8,234 nucleotides of DNA, from contig JAJQIQ010000241.1 of assembly GCA_021199135.1 (NCBI GenBank), forward strand, positions 5,885 through 14,118, written 5' to 3'. The notes under the pieces were generated by a model. That model was not told the origin of the DNA. It did not search any database and saw nothing but the letters and a program-made list of their open reading frames with translations. Made by a program: the position numbers and the translations under genes. The number at the start of each line of letters is the position of its first letter. The stretch's first letter is position 1. The DNA comes from Clostridiales bacterium (lineage in GTDB: Bacteria > Bacillota > Clostridia > Lachnospirales > Lachnospiraceae). Below are positions 1 to 6,171 of this stretch, in pieces.

Positions 1-1581
1 ACGGAGTGGTGGAAGAAGTTCAACACCAGGCAGAAGACCCTGCTCATCAGCATCACGGCGGTCATCATCGTCGCGCTCGTGATTTTGGCGGTCGTGATGA
101 CGCGGACGACGTGGGTCGACCTCTACGATGCCTCTAGCTACAGCGAGGCGAGCGAGGTCAAGGATCTGCTGGACTCCGACGGCTCCATAAAATACAAGGT
201 CGTTGACACGACGCACTTCGAAGTCGACGCGAACGACGAGTCGGCGGCGAACATGCTCCTCGGCTCGAACGACTACGTGGCGAACGGCTACAATCCAGTG
301 AAGCTATCTGACTACCTGAGCAGCGGCTTCTCAACCACGCAGGCGGATCAGACGAAGTATTACAAGGAATACTACGAGGACAAGCTGGCGGTCGACATCG
401 CATCCCTCGACGCGGTGAACAGCGCGGTGGTTGCGCTCGACATCCCGGACGACGACGGGACGCTCGTCTCGCGCATGCAGGAGAGCTACGCGAGCGTCAC
501 GCTGAGCCTTGCGAACGGATCCATGACGGAGAACCAGGCGTACTCCATAGCGAGGTTCGTGGCGACAGCCTTGGGCAACAGCTCGACGGACAACATCACG
601 CTCATCGATCAGAGCACGGCGACGATCCTCTACTCGGGCGCGGATCAGGACAGCGACAGCGTCCTCATCTCCACGCAGCAGGACACCAAGGACCGCGAGG
701 CCGCGACGGTGAAATCCGAGATCAAGTCCGCGCTCGTCGAGTCGGGCTTATTTAGCACGGTCGAGGTCGGGCTCAAGCTCGACATGAGCTTCGACAATGT
801 CGAGGACACCGTGCACACCTACTGGCACAACGACGACATGGACACCGGCGAGATCTCGTCAGCCTCCGTCTATGACGCCTCCGGCGACGACGGCACGGGC
901 GGCATCGCCGGGACATACTCGAACACCGACGACACGAGCTACTACACCTCGGACGGCGAGGGCGCATGGTCCGTATCGGACAGCAGCTACGAGTACAAGA
1001 TAAACGAGGAGATCACACAGACCACGAACAACGGCGGCACAATAAACTACGACAACTGCTCCGCGGCGGTCGTCGCGGTCAGGGACGTCATATACGATGA
1101 GGACACGGTTCGCGCGAGCGGTGCGCTCGACGAGATGACCTGGGACGAGTACAAGGCCGCCAACGGCGACAACGTCCGCGTGGAAGACGTGGACGACTAC
1201 GTCACGATGGTCGCGAACATCGTCGGTTGCGACGAGGATGCGGTCTCATTCATGCTCATCGAGGAGCCGATATTCGTAGATTCTGAGACGGGCGGCATAA
1301 GCTTCACGGACATCCTGCAGATACTCCTCGCAGTCCTCATCTTCGTACTGCTGGGCTACGTGGTATTCCGCAGCACGAGGAAGAAGAAAGAGGAGGAGGA
1401 GATGGAGCCGGAGCTCTCCGTCGAGGCCCTGCTTGAGTCCACCGCCGAGACGGAGGGGCTTGAGGACATCGCCGTCGAGGAGAAGTCCGAGACCCGTCAG
1501 ATGATAGAGAAGTTTGTTGATGAGAACCCAGATGCCGCGGCGCTCCTGCTGCGCAACTGGCTGAATGAAGATTGGGAGTAA
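1..1581 (+). CDS. fliF: Flagellar MS-ring protein FliF (5'-truncated by window edge)
   Basis: FliF forms the MS ring in the cytoplasmic membrane, the base on which the rotor and export gate assemble. The frame is open from base 1 and gives 526 visible residues, so the ATG at 79 is internal; the true start is upstream, probably by 10-25 codons. A Trp/Lys-rich N-terminus (EWWKKFNTRQKT) leads into a first membrane helix at visible residues 13-33. Ring-building motifs follow: RBM1 around 34-96 (WVDLYDASSYSEASEVKDLL) and RBM2 around 115-205 (KLAVDIASLDAVNSAVVALD). The split RBM3/beta-collar region spans about 215-425 and contains a very acidic, Ser/Tyr/Gly-rich loop (about 265-340). A second membrane helix (438-456) is followed by KKKEEEE and a cytoplasmic tail ending in DENPDAAALLLRNWLNEDWE, the usual FliG-binding end. 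The stop lies 3 nt before fliG. The family assignment is secure; domain limits are by eye. Confidence 0.97.
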   Translation, partial: TEWWKKFNTRQKTLLISITAVIIVALVILAVVMTRTTWVDLYDASSYSEASEVKDLLDSDGSIKYKVVDTTHFEVDANDESAANMLLGSNDYVANGYNPVKLSDYLSSGFSTTQADQTKYYKEYYEDKLAVDIASLDAVNSAVVALDIPDDDGTLVSRMQESYASVTLSLANGSMTENQAYSIARFVATALGNSSTDNITLIDQSTATILYSGADQDSDSVLISTQQDTKDREAATVKSEIKSALVESGLFSTVEVGLKLDMSFDNVEDTVHTYWHNDDMDTGEISSASVYDASGDDGTGGIAGTYSNTDDTSYYTSDGEGAWSVSDSSYEYKINEEITQTTNNGGTINYDNCSAAVVAVRDVIYDEDTVRASGALDEMTWDEYKAANGDNVRVEDVDDYVTMVANIVGCDEDAVSFMLIEEPIFVDSETGGISFTDILQILLAVLIFVLLGYVVFRSTRKKKEEEEMEPELSVEALLESTAETEGLEDIAVEEKSETRQMIEKFVDENPDAAALLLRNWLNEDWE

Positions 1582-1584
1582 TGT

Positions 1585-2589
1585 ATGGCTGAGACGTATA
1601 CGGGAGTGCAGAAAGCGGCGATTCTTCTGATCACCCTGGGGCCTGAGAAGGCCGCGACAATATTCAAACATCTGAAAGAGGAAGAGATCGAGGAGTTGAC
1701 GCTCGAGATCGCGAACACCCGCAGCGTCTCCCCGCAGACCAAGGAAGACATCATGGATGAGTTCTACCAGGTCTGCCTCGCCCAGCAGTACATCGCGGAG
1801 GGCGGCATCGGCTACGCGAAGGACCTTCTCGAGAAGGCGCTCGGCGCGGAGAAGGCGCAGGGCGTCATCGCCAAGCTGACCGCATCGCTCCAGGTGCGTC
1901 CGTTCGAGTTCGTCAGAAAGACCGAGCCGAGCCAGCTTTTAAACTTCATCCAGGACGAGCATCCGCAGACGATCGCGATGATACTCTCGTACCTCGCCCC
2001 GACGCAGGCTGCGATGGTCTTGGGGTCGCTCCCGCCTGAGAAGCAGGCGGACGTCGCGAGGCGTATCGCGACGATGGACCGCACGTCCCCGGACGTCATA
2101 AAGGAGGTCGAGAGGGTGCTCGAGAGGAAGCTTGCCTCCCTTGTAAACCAGGACTACACCGTCGTCGGCGGTATCGATTCGGTTGTCGGCATCTTAAACA
2201 GCGTCGACCGAGGCACAGAGAAGCACATCATGGAATCCCTCGAGATCGAGGAGCCGGAGCTCGCCGACGAGATCCGCAAGAAGATGTTCGTATTCGAGGA
2301 TATCCTTCTTCTGGACGACCGCGCGATCCAGCGCGTGCTCCGCGACGTGGACAACTCAGACCTCGAGCTTGCATTGAAGAGCGCGAACGAGGAGGTCCAG
2401 AACGTCATCTTCAAGAACCTGTCAAAGCGCTTGGCCGCTATGATCAAGGAGGACATGGACTTCATGGGTCCGGTCCGCATGAAGGACGTCGAGGAAGCGC
2501 AGCAGAAGATCGTCGGCGTCATCCGAAAGCTCGAGGATGCAGGCGAGATCGTAATTTCCCGCGGCGGAGGTGACGACATAGTTGTCTAA
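1585..2589 (+). CDS. fliG: Flagellar motor switch/rotor protein FliG
   Basis: FliG sits on the MS ring, binds FliF through its N-terminal domain and FliM through its middle domain, and converts stator force into rotation through its C-terminal domain. At 334 residues it is the usual length. The N-terminus reads TGVQKAAILLITLGPEKAA, typical of the FliF-binding domain. The FliM-binding EHPQT motif is at residues 125-129, a Gly-Gly linker at 195-196 and MFVF at 234-237. The charged residues of the torque helix line up by eye with those of E. coli FliG with an offset of one: K265, R282, E289, D290 and R298. The start is ATG 1585, preceded by GGGAG at 1574-1578 (6-nt spacing). An out-of-frame ATG at 1581 overlapping the fliF stop gives only three codons. 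The end of the gene overlaps the fliH start by 8 nt and carries its ribosome binding site. Confidence 0.98.
   Translation: MAETYTGVQKAAILLITLGPEKAATIFKHLKEEEIEELTLEIANTRSVSPQTKEDIMDEFYQVCLAQQYIAEGGIGYAKDLLEKALGAEKAQGVIAKLTASLQVRPFEFVRKTEPSQLLNFIQDEHPQTIAMILSYLAPTQAAMVLGSLPPEKQADVARRIATMDRTSPDVIKEVERVLERKLASLVNQDYTVVGGIDSVVGILNSVDRGTEKHIMESLEIEEPELADEIRKKMFVFEDILLLDDRAIQRVLRDVDNSDLELALKSANEEVQNVIFKNLSKRLAAMIKEDMDFMGPVRMKDVEEAQQKIVGVIRKLEDAGEIVISRGGGDDIVV
2566..2573 (+). promoter_or_regulatory. Ribosome binding site of fliH, inside the 3' end of fliG
   Basis: GGAGGTGA is an almost ideal Shine-Dalgarno match. It ends 8 nt before the TTG at 2582 and lies within the last codons of fliG. It decides the fliH start: the nearby ATGs at 2589 and 2593 are out of the FliH frame, and the next in-frame alternative (GTG at 2612) has no comparable site upstream. 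The overlap suggests translational coupling of fliG and fliH. Confidence 0.8.
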
Positions 2590-3418
2590 TGTATGGAAGC
2601 AGTTTTATGCTGTGCAGCAGTCAAACGATAAATTTGTCATAAACGCGAACAAGATCGGCGAGGAGAAGAAGCGGCAGCGCTTCATCGAGGAGCGCCAGCG
2701 CGAGAAGGCCAAGAAGCGCGCCGAGGCCGGTTTTACCGAGGGCATAGTCGCTGAGACGGTCGAGATCGTGCCCGAGAAGGATCCGGAGGAGACCGCCAAA
2801 GAGATCCTCGACGAGGCCCGAGACAAGGCCGACGAGATGCTAAACGAGGCAAACCAGAAGGCGAACTTGCTGATCGAGGATGCCCAGATACAGGCCGACC
2901 AAATGTACGAGGACAGCAAGGAGGCCGGCTACAACGAGGGCGCGAAGGTCCGGGAGGACGAGCTCGAGGAGCTTAAAAAGCAGTGCCTCGAGGATCAGAA
3001 GCGCATGGAGGGCGAGCTCGAGGACAAGAAGGCCGAGCTCGACAAGCAGTACGACGAGAAGCTCGCCCTCATGGAGGAGGAGATCATAGACTCCCTCATC
3101 CCGGTGTTTGAGAAAGTGTTTCGCATAGAGCTCTCCGACAGGAGGGACGTGCTTTTCGCACTCATCCAGAACACGATGAAAAACGTCGAGCTCGGGAAGA
3201 AGCTACGGATTCGCGTGTGCGAGGCCGACAAGGAGATGCTCGATGAGCACATGGAGGAGATACGCGCACAGGCCGGGCCGGACGTCTCGATAGAGGTGAT
3301 CCAGGACGTTACTTTCACGGACGGAGAGTGCCAGCTAGAGACGTCCTACGGCGTCTTCGACTGCGGCATAGACACGCAGCTCAGTGGCCTGATGAAGGAG
3401 ATAAAGGAGCTCGCCTGA
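2582..3418 (+). CDS. fliH: Flagellar assembly protein FliH, ATPase regulator (TTG start)
   Basis: FliH dimers bind the FliI ATPase, restrain its activity and link it to the C-ring and export gate. The 278-residue product begins MSNVWKQFYAVQQSND, giving the Met-Ser-Asn start and the later FVINAN stretch common in clostridial FliH. An acidic, Glu/Lys/Ala-rich coiled coil runs from about residue 60 to 165 and includes the Gly-containing segment EAGYNEGAKV. The C-terminal domain, about 170-278, ends in a FliH-type motif (ETSYGVFDCGIDTQLSGL), where the family usually has a conserved Gly followed by Asp and a QL pair. The TTG start overlaps fliG by 8 nt and is supported by GGAGGTGA at 2566-2573. 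The FliH family diverges strongly in sequence, so the call rests on the C-terminal motif, the coiled coil and the position between fliG and fliI. The gene ends 11 nt before fliI. Confidence 0.94.
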   Translation: MSNVWKQFYAVQQSNDKFVINANKIGEEKKRQRFIEERQREKAKKRAEAGFTEGIVAETVEIVPEKDPEETAKEILDEARDKADEMLNEANQKANLLIEDAQIQADQMYEDSKEAGYNEGAKVREDELEELKKQCLEDQKRMEGELEDKKAELDKQYDEKLALMEEEIIDSLIPVFEKVFRIELSDRRDVLFALIQNTMKNVELGKKLRIRVCEADKEMLDEHMEEIRAQAGPDVSIEVIQDVTFTDGECQLETSYGVFDCGIDTQLSGLMKEIKELA

Positions 3419-3429
3419 CGGTATGACAT

Positions 3430-4737
3430 ATGATTGATAAATTCGCAAGCCTTGCGGACGGCCAGTACTACAGGAGCTACGGCAAGGTGGTAAAGGTCGT
3501 AGGACTTACAATCGAATCGATAGGCCCGGAGGCAAAGCTCGGGGACCTGTGCAAGATCTATCCGGGCGGCGACAGGGACAATTCGGTGATCGCGGAGGTC
3601 GTGGGCTTCCACGACTCACAGCTGATACTTATGCCTATCGACCGCGTCGAGGGAATCGGCGTGGGCTGCATCGTCGAGAACACCGGCCACCCGCTCTCCG
3701 TGCTAGTCGGGGACGGGATGCTCGGGCACTCGCTCGACGGCATCGGCAGGATCACGGACGACCCCGACTTCAAGATCCAAAACGGCGTCTACTATCCGCT
3801 CGAGAACCAGCCGCCGGACCCGATGGAGCGCCGGATCATATCGGACGTGCTCCCTCTCGGGGTCAAGGCCGTGGACGGGCTTCTTACCGTCGGAAAAGGC
3901 CAGAGGATGGGGATATTCGCAGGCTCCGGCGTCGGGAAAAGCACGTTGCTTGGGATGTTCGCCAGAAACACAAAGGCGGACGTCAATGTGATAGCGCTGA
4001 TAGGGGAGCGCGGCAGGGAGGTTCGCGAGTTCATAGAGCGCGACCTGGGTCCGGAGGGGATGGCGAGGTCAGTCGTCGTCGTCGCCACGTCCGACAAGCC
4101 CGCCCTCATCAGGAATAAATGCGCCAAAACTGCGACCGCGGTCGCGGAATACTTCAGGGACCAGGGCAAGGACGTCCTTCTCATGATGGACTCGATGACC
4201 CGTTTCTCGCAGGCACAGCGCGAGATTGGGCTCGCCTCCGGCGAGCCGCCGGTGACGCGCGGGTATCCGCCCAGCGTCTACTCCGAGATGCCAAAGCTCC
4301 TGGAGCGCGCGGGGACAAATGAAAAGGGCTCCATCACAGGGCTCTATGCGGTCCTCGTGGACGGCGACGACTTCAACGAGCCGATCACCGACACCGCCCG
4401 AGGCATCCTGGACGGGCACATCATCCTAGACCGCAAGCTCGGCCACAAGAACCATTACCCGGCCATAGACATCCTCCAGAGCATCTCCCGTGTCATGAGC
4501 ACGATCGCGACGAAGGAGCACAAGGAGCTCGCCGGCAAGCTCAAGAACGTCCTCGCGACGTACAACGAGTCGGAGGACCTGATAAACATCGGCGCGTACA
4601 AGAGCGGGTCGAACCCAGACATCGACTACGCGATAAAGAAGATCAAGGACGTGAACGAGTACCTCTGCCAGGGCACGGACGAGAAATTCCTCTTCGACGA
4701 CGAGGTTGAGATGCTGGGCAAAGTTTTTGAGGATTAG
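3430..4737 (+). CDS. fliI: Flagellum-specific export ATPase FliI
   Basis: FliI is the F1-like hexameric ATPase of the flagellar type III export apparatus; with FliH and FliJ it delivers substrates and uses ATP to help unfold or load them. The 435 residues match the normal length. Visible motifs are the Walker A loop AGSGVGKST at 164-172 (K170), GERGREV with the likely catalytic E193, and Walker B VLLMMD at 249-254 (D254) followed by SMTRFSQAQREIGL. The type III ATPase signature SGEPPVTRGYPPSVY starts at residue 270. R354 in the ISRVM stretch is a good candidate for the arginine finger. Neighbouring fliG, fliH and fliJ make it the flagellar rather than the injectisome paralogue. Start ATG 3430 follows an in-frame TGA at 3424, so no upstream start exists. 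Its own Shine-Dalgarno is weak, since AAGGAG at 3404-3409 is 20 nt away; coupling to fliH translation is likely. Confidence 0.98.
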   Translation: MIDKFASLADGQYYRSYGKVVKVVGLTIESIGPEAKLGDLCKIYPGGDRDNSVIAEVVGFHDSQLILMPIDRVEGIGVGCIVENTGHPLSVLVGDGMLGHSLDGIGRITDDPDFKIQNGVYYPLENQPPDPMERRIISDVLPLGVKAVDGLLTVGKGQRMGIFAGSGVGKSTLLGMFARNTKADVNVIALIGERGREVREFIERDLGPEGMARSVVVVATSDKPALIRNKCAKTATAVAEYFRDQGKDVLLMMDSMTRFSQAQREIGLASGEPPVTRGYPPSVYSEMPKLLERAGTNEKGSITGLYAVLVDGDDFNEPITDTARGILDGHIILDRKLGHKNHYPAIDILQSISRVMSTIATKEHKELAGKLKNVLATYNESEDLINIGAYKSGSNPDIDYAIKKIKDVNEYLCQGTDEKFLFDDEVEMLGKVFED

Positions 4738-4739
4738 GG

Positions 4740-5180
4740 ATGGCAAAGTTTGTCTACAGGATGCAGAGCATCCTCGATATAAAAGAAAAGCTCGAGTCGC
4801 AGGCAAGGATGGAGTTCGCGCAGGCTAACCGCCGCTACCAGGACGAGATGCAGATATTGCAGGACTATGTCGTCCGAAGGACGGGCTACGAGAAAAAGCT
4901 CCGCGACACCATGACCGGCACCATAGACATACAGGAGGTCGGCTACGCCCGCGCCAATTTGAGCGCGATGCGCACGCTGGTGCGCCGCCAGATGATGGAA
5001 GTGAACAAGGCTGAGAAGGCGCTCGACGAGGCGCGGGAGGCCCTAAACGAGGTCATGAAGGACCGCAAAGTCCACGAGAAGCTGCGCGAGCACGCCTTCG
5101 ATGAGTTCAAGAAGGAGATAAACGCGCAGGAGAATAAGGAGATCGATGAGCTTGTAAGCTACAGGTTCAATGCGAGATAG
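4740..5180 (+). CDS. fliJ: Flagellar export protein FliJ
   Basis: FliJ is a small antiparallel coiled-coil protein that inserts into the FliI hexamer like the gamma stalk of F1 and contacts the export gate; it also escorts some export chaperones. The product is 146 residues, the usual size, and is almost entirely charged helix. It starts MAKFVYRMQSILDIKEKLE, matching the typical FliJ opening (a short F-x-Y/F-R-[ML]-Q-x-[IL]-L stretch followed by helix). It ends ENKEIDELVSYRFNAR, like the E/D-rich, aromatic-Arg-Phe tail of the family. The gene begins 2 nt after the fliI stop. A modest GAGG at 4729-4732, inside the end of fliI, has a 7-nt spacing to the ATG, so the two genes are tightly coupled. 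Sequence conservation in FliJ is low, and position carries part of the call. Confidence 0.93.
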   Translation: MAKFVYRMQSILDIKEKLESQARMEFAQANRRYQDEMQILQDYVVRRTGYEKKLRDTMTGTIDIQEVGYARANLSAMRTLVRRQMMEVNKAEKALDEAREALNEVMKDRKVHEKLREHAFDEFKKEINAQENKEIDELVSYRFNAR

Positions 5181-5191
5181 AGGAGCATATT

Positions 5192-6070
5192 ATGGCTGAC
5201 AACAGGACGCCGCGCGGCGACGAGGGTTCCGACGACAAGACCAAAGCGGAGCAGATGAAGGAACTCAAAAAAGAAGAGAAGGCGCAGAAGAAGGCTCAGA
5301 AAAAAGAGATGAAGGAGCGCCGCAAACAGCTCGAGGAGCAGGAGGACGACGGGAGCGAGGAGAAATTCGGCAGCAAGATCGTCCTGTTTTTCGTGACAAT
5401 TCTCATCATCGCCATCTGGCTCGGTATCATCGTCATCCTCATAAAGAGCGACGTGGGCGGCTTCGGCTCGTCCGTGCTCTATCCGATTTTGAAAGACGTG
5501 CCGTACGTGAACAAAATCCTCCCGGAGGTGGAGGGAGAGTACGAGGACGAGACCGAGGAGGCTTCCCCCTACGGTTCGCTCGACGACGCGCTCGTGCGCA
5601 TCCGCGAGCTCGAGCTGCAGCTCGATGAGTCACTCGCGCAGAATGCGCAGGATTCTGATACGATAGACGACCTTGAATCACAGATAGACGACCTCATGGT
5701 ATACAAGGAAGAGCAGGCAGAATTCGAAAAAGAAAAAGAAAAATACTACGAAGAGGTTGTTTTTGGGGACGATGCGCCCGATATAAGTGAATATAGGAGC
5801 TACTATGAGGAGATAGATCCCGAGAACGCAGCAGTCCTATATCAGCAAGTGATTGAGCAGATTGACTACGACGATGACGTCGCGGATTATGTAAAGACAT
5901 TCACGGAAATGAAGGCAAAGGATGCCGCCGCCATCTTTGATTCGATGACGGACAACCTGCAGCTTGTCGCGGACATACTGAATAACATGAGCGCGACGAA
6001 CCGGGCCGACATCCTGGCGGAGATGGACGTGGATACTGCGGCTTTGCTCACCGAGATGCTCGAACCGTAG
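5192..6070 (+). CDS. ylxF: MotE/YlxF-like single-pass membrane protein with MgtE-N-like C-terminus
   Basis: This 292-residue protein lies between fliJ and fliK, where Bacillus and many clostridia carry ylxF. From N to C it has: a strongly charged Lys/Glu-rich segment, residues 16-51 (KKAQKKEMKERRKQLEEQE), without a signal peptide; one membrane helix at about 62-84 (IVLFFVTILIIAIWLGIIVI); a Gly-rich and acidic linker; a predicted coiled coil at about 129-188; and a C-terminal helical domain at about 204-292. That last part (MKAKDAAAIFDSMTDN, then NNMSATNRADILAEMD) matches the repeat style of the MgtE intracellular N domain found in MotE proteins. MotE is known in other bacteria as a chaperone or partner of the stator protein MotC; a role at the motor or export membrane site is inferred here. 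The charged run before the helix is longer than in the short-tailed homologues I know. AGGAG at 5181-5185 with 6-nt spacing supports ATG 5192. The symbol is by position and architecture. Confidence 0.8.
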   Translation: MADNRTPRGDEGSDDKTKAEQMKELKKEEKAQKKAQKKEMKERRKQLEEQEDDGSEEKFGSKIVLFFVTILIIAIWLGIIVILIKSDVGGFGSSVLYPILKDVPYVNKILPEVEGEYEDETEEASPYGSLDDALVRIRELELQLDESLAQNAQDSDTIDDLESQIDDLMVYKEEQAEFEKEKEKYYEEVVFGDDAPDISEYRSYYEEIDPENAAVLYQQVIEQIDYDDDVADYVKTFTEMKAKDAAAIFDSMTDNLQLVADILNNMSATNRADILAEMDVDTAALLTEMLEP

Positions 6071-6171
6071 GAAATCTGAAGATCAAGTGTTACCATTCAT
6101 GTCCAGATATATGCACAAATGGACATGAATGATGATGCACACTGAAAATTTAATAAGGAAGGAGGCAGCAT
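6071..6171 (+). promoter_or_regulatory. Intergenic leader before fliK with strong ribosome binding site
   Basis: This 101-nt gap is the longest in the window and is clearly richer in A and T than the genes around it. It contains the inverted repeat at 6094-6131, then an AT-rich stretch, then AAGGAGG at 6159-6165, 6 nt before the fliK ATG. I found no convincing sigma-70 or sigma-28 promoter in it. The strong ribosome binding site suggests that fliK translation starts independently of the upstream gene, unlike the coupled genes before it. Confidence 0.55.
6094..6131. repeat. Perfect 12-bp inverted repeat in the fliK leader
   Basis: CATTCATGTCCA at 6094-6105 is exactly complementary to TGGACATGAATG at 6120-6131, with a 14-nt loop between. 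The heptamer ATGCACA occurs in the loop (6111-6117) and again just after the right arm (6135-6141). No T-tract follows, so a Rho-independent terminator is unlikely. In RNA the structure would end about 27 nt before the fliK ribosome binding site. It could be an RNA processing or stability hairpin, a translational control element or a protein-binding operator; the sequence alone does not say which. Confidence 0.75.

Noticed and set aside
79..81. ATG at 79 as the fliF start
   Set aside because: The frame is open to base 1, and the upstream codons encode the Trp/Lys-rich segment and most of the first membrane helix that FliF needs. Starting at 79 would remove that helix.
158..403. Reverse-strand open frames throughout the window (also at 1246-1671, 2154-2579, 4069-4419, 6417-7019, 7143-7745)
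   Set aside because: They lie wholly or almost wholly opposite well-identified flagellar genes and show the Arg/Ser/Pro- or Leu-rich composition expected when GC-biased codons are read in the wrong frame. None shows a recognisable domain or a supporting ribosome binding site.
3549..4118. Forward open frame of 189 codons inside fliI
   Set aside because: It is an alternative frame of the fliI coding sequence, Arg-rich and without any family motif, while the fliI frame carries all the Walker and signature motifs.
3430..4737. Injectisome or F1/V-type ATPase instead of FliI
   Set aside because: The SGEPPVTRGYPPSVY signature and the flanking fliF, fliG, fliH, fliJ, fliK and flgD genes place it in the flagellar export system.
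5726..5743. GAA/AAA alternating homopurine run as a frameshift site
   Set aside because: In the coding frame it does not form the X-XXY-YYZ slippery heptamer, and the reading frame continues cleanly into the MgtE-N-like domain.
6094..6131. Inverted repeat as a Rho-independent terminator
   Set aside because: The stem is not GC-rich and no run of T follows the right arm; the next bases are GATGATGCACACTG.
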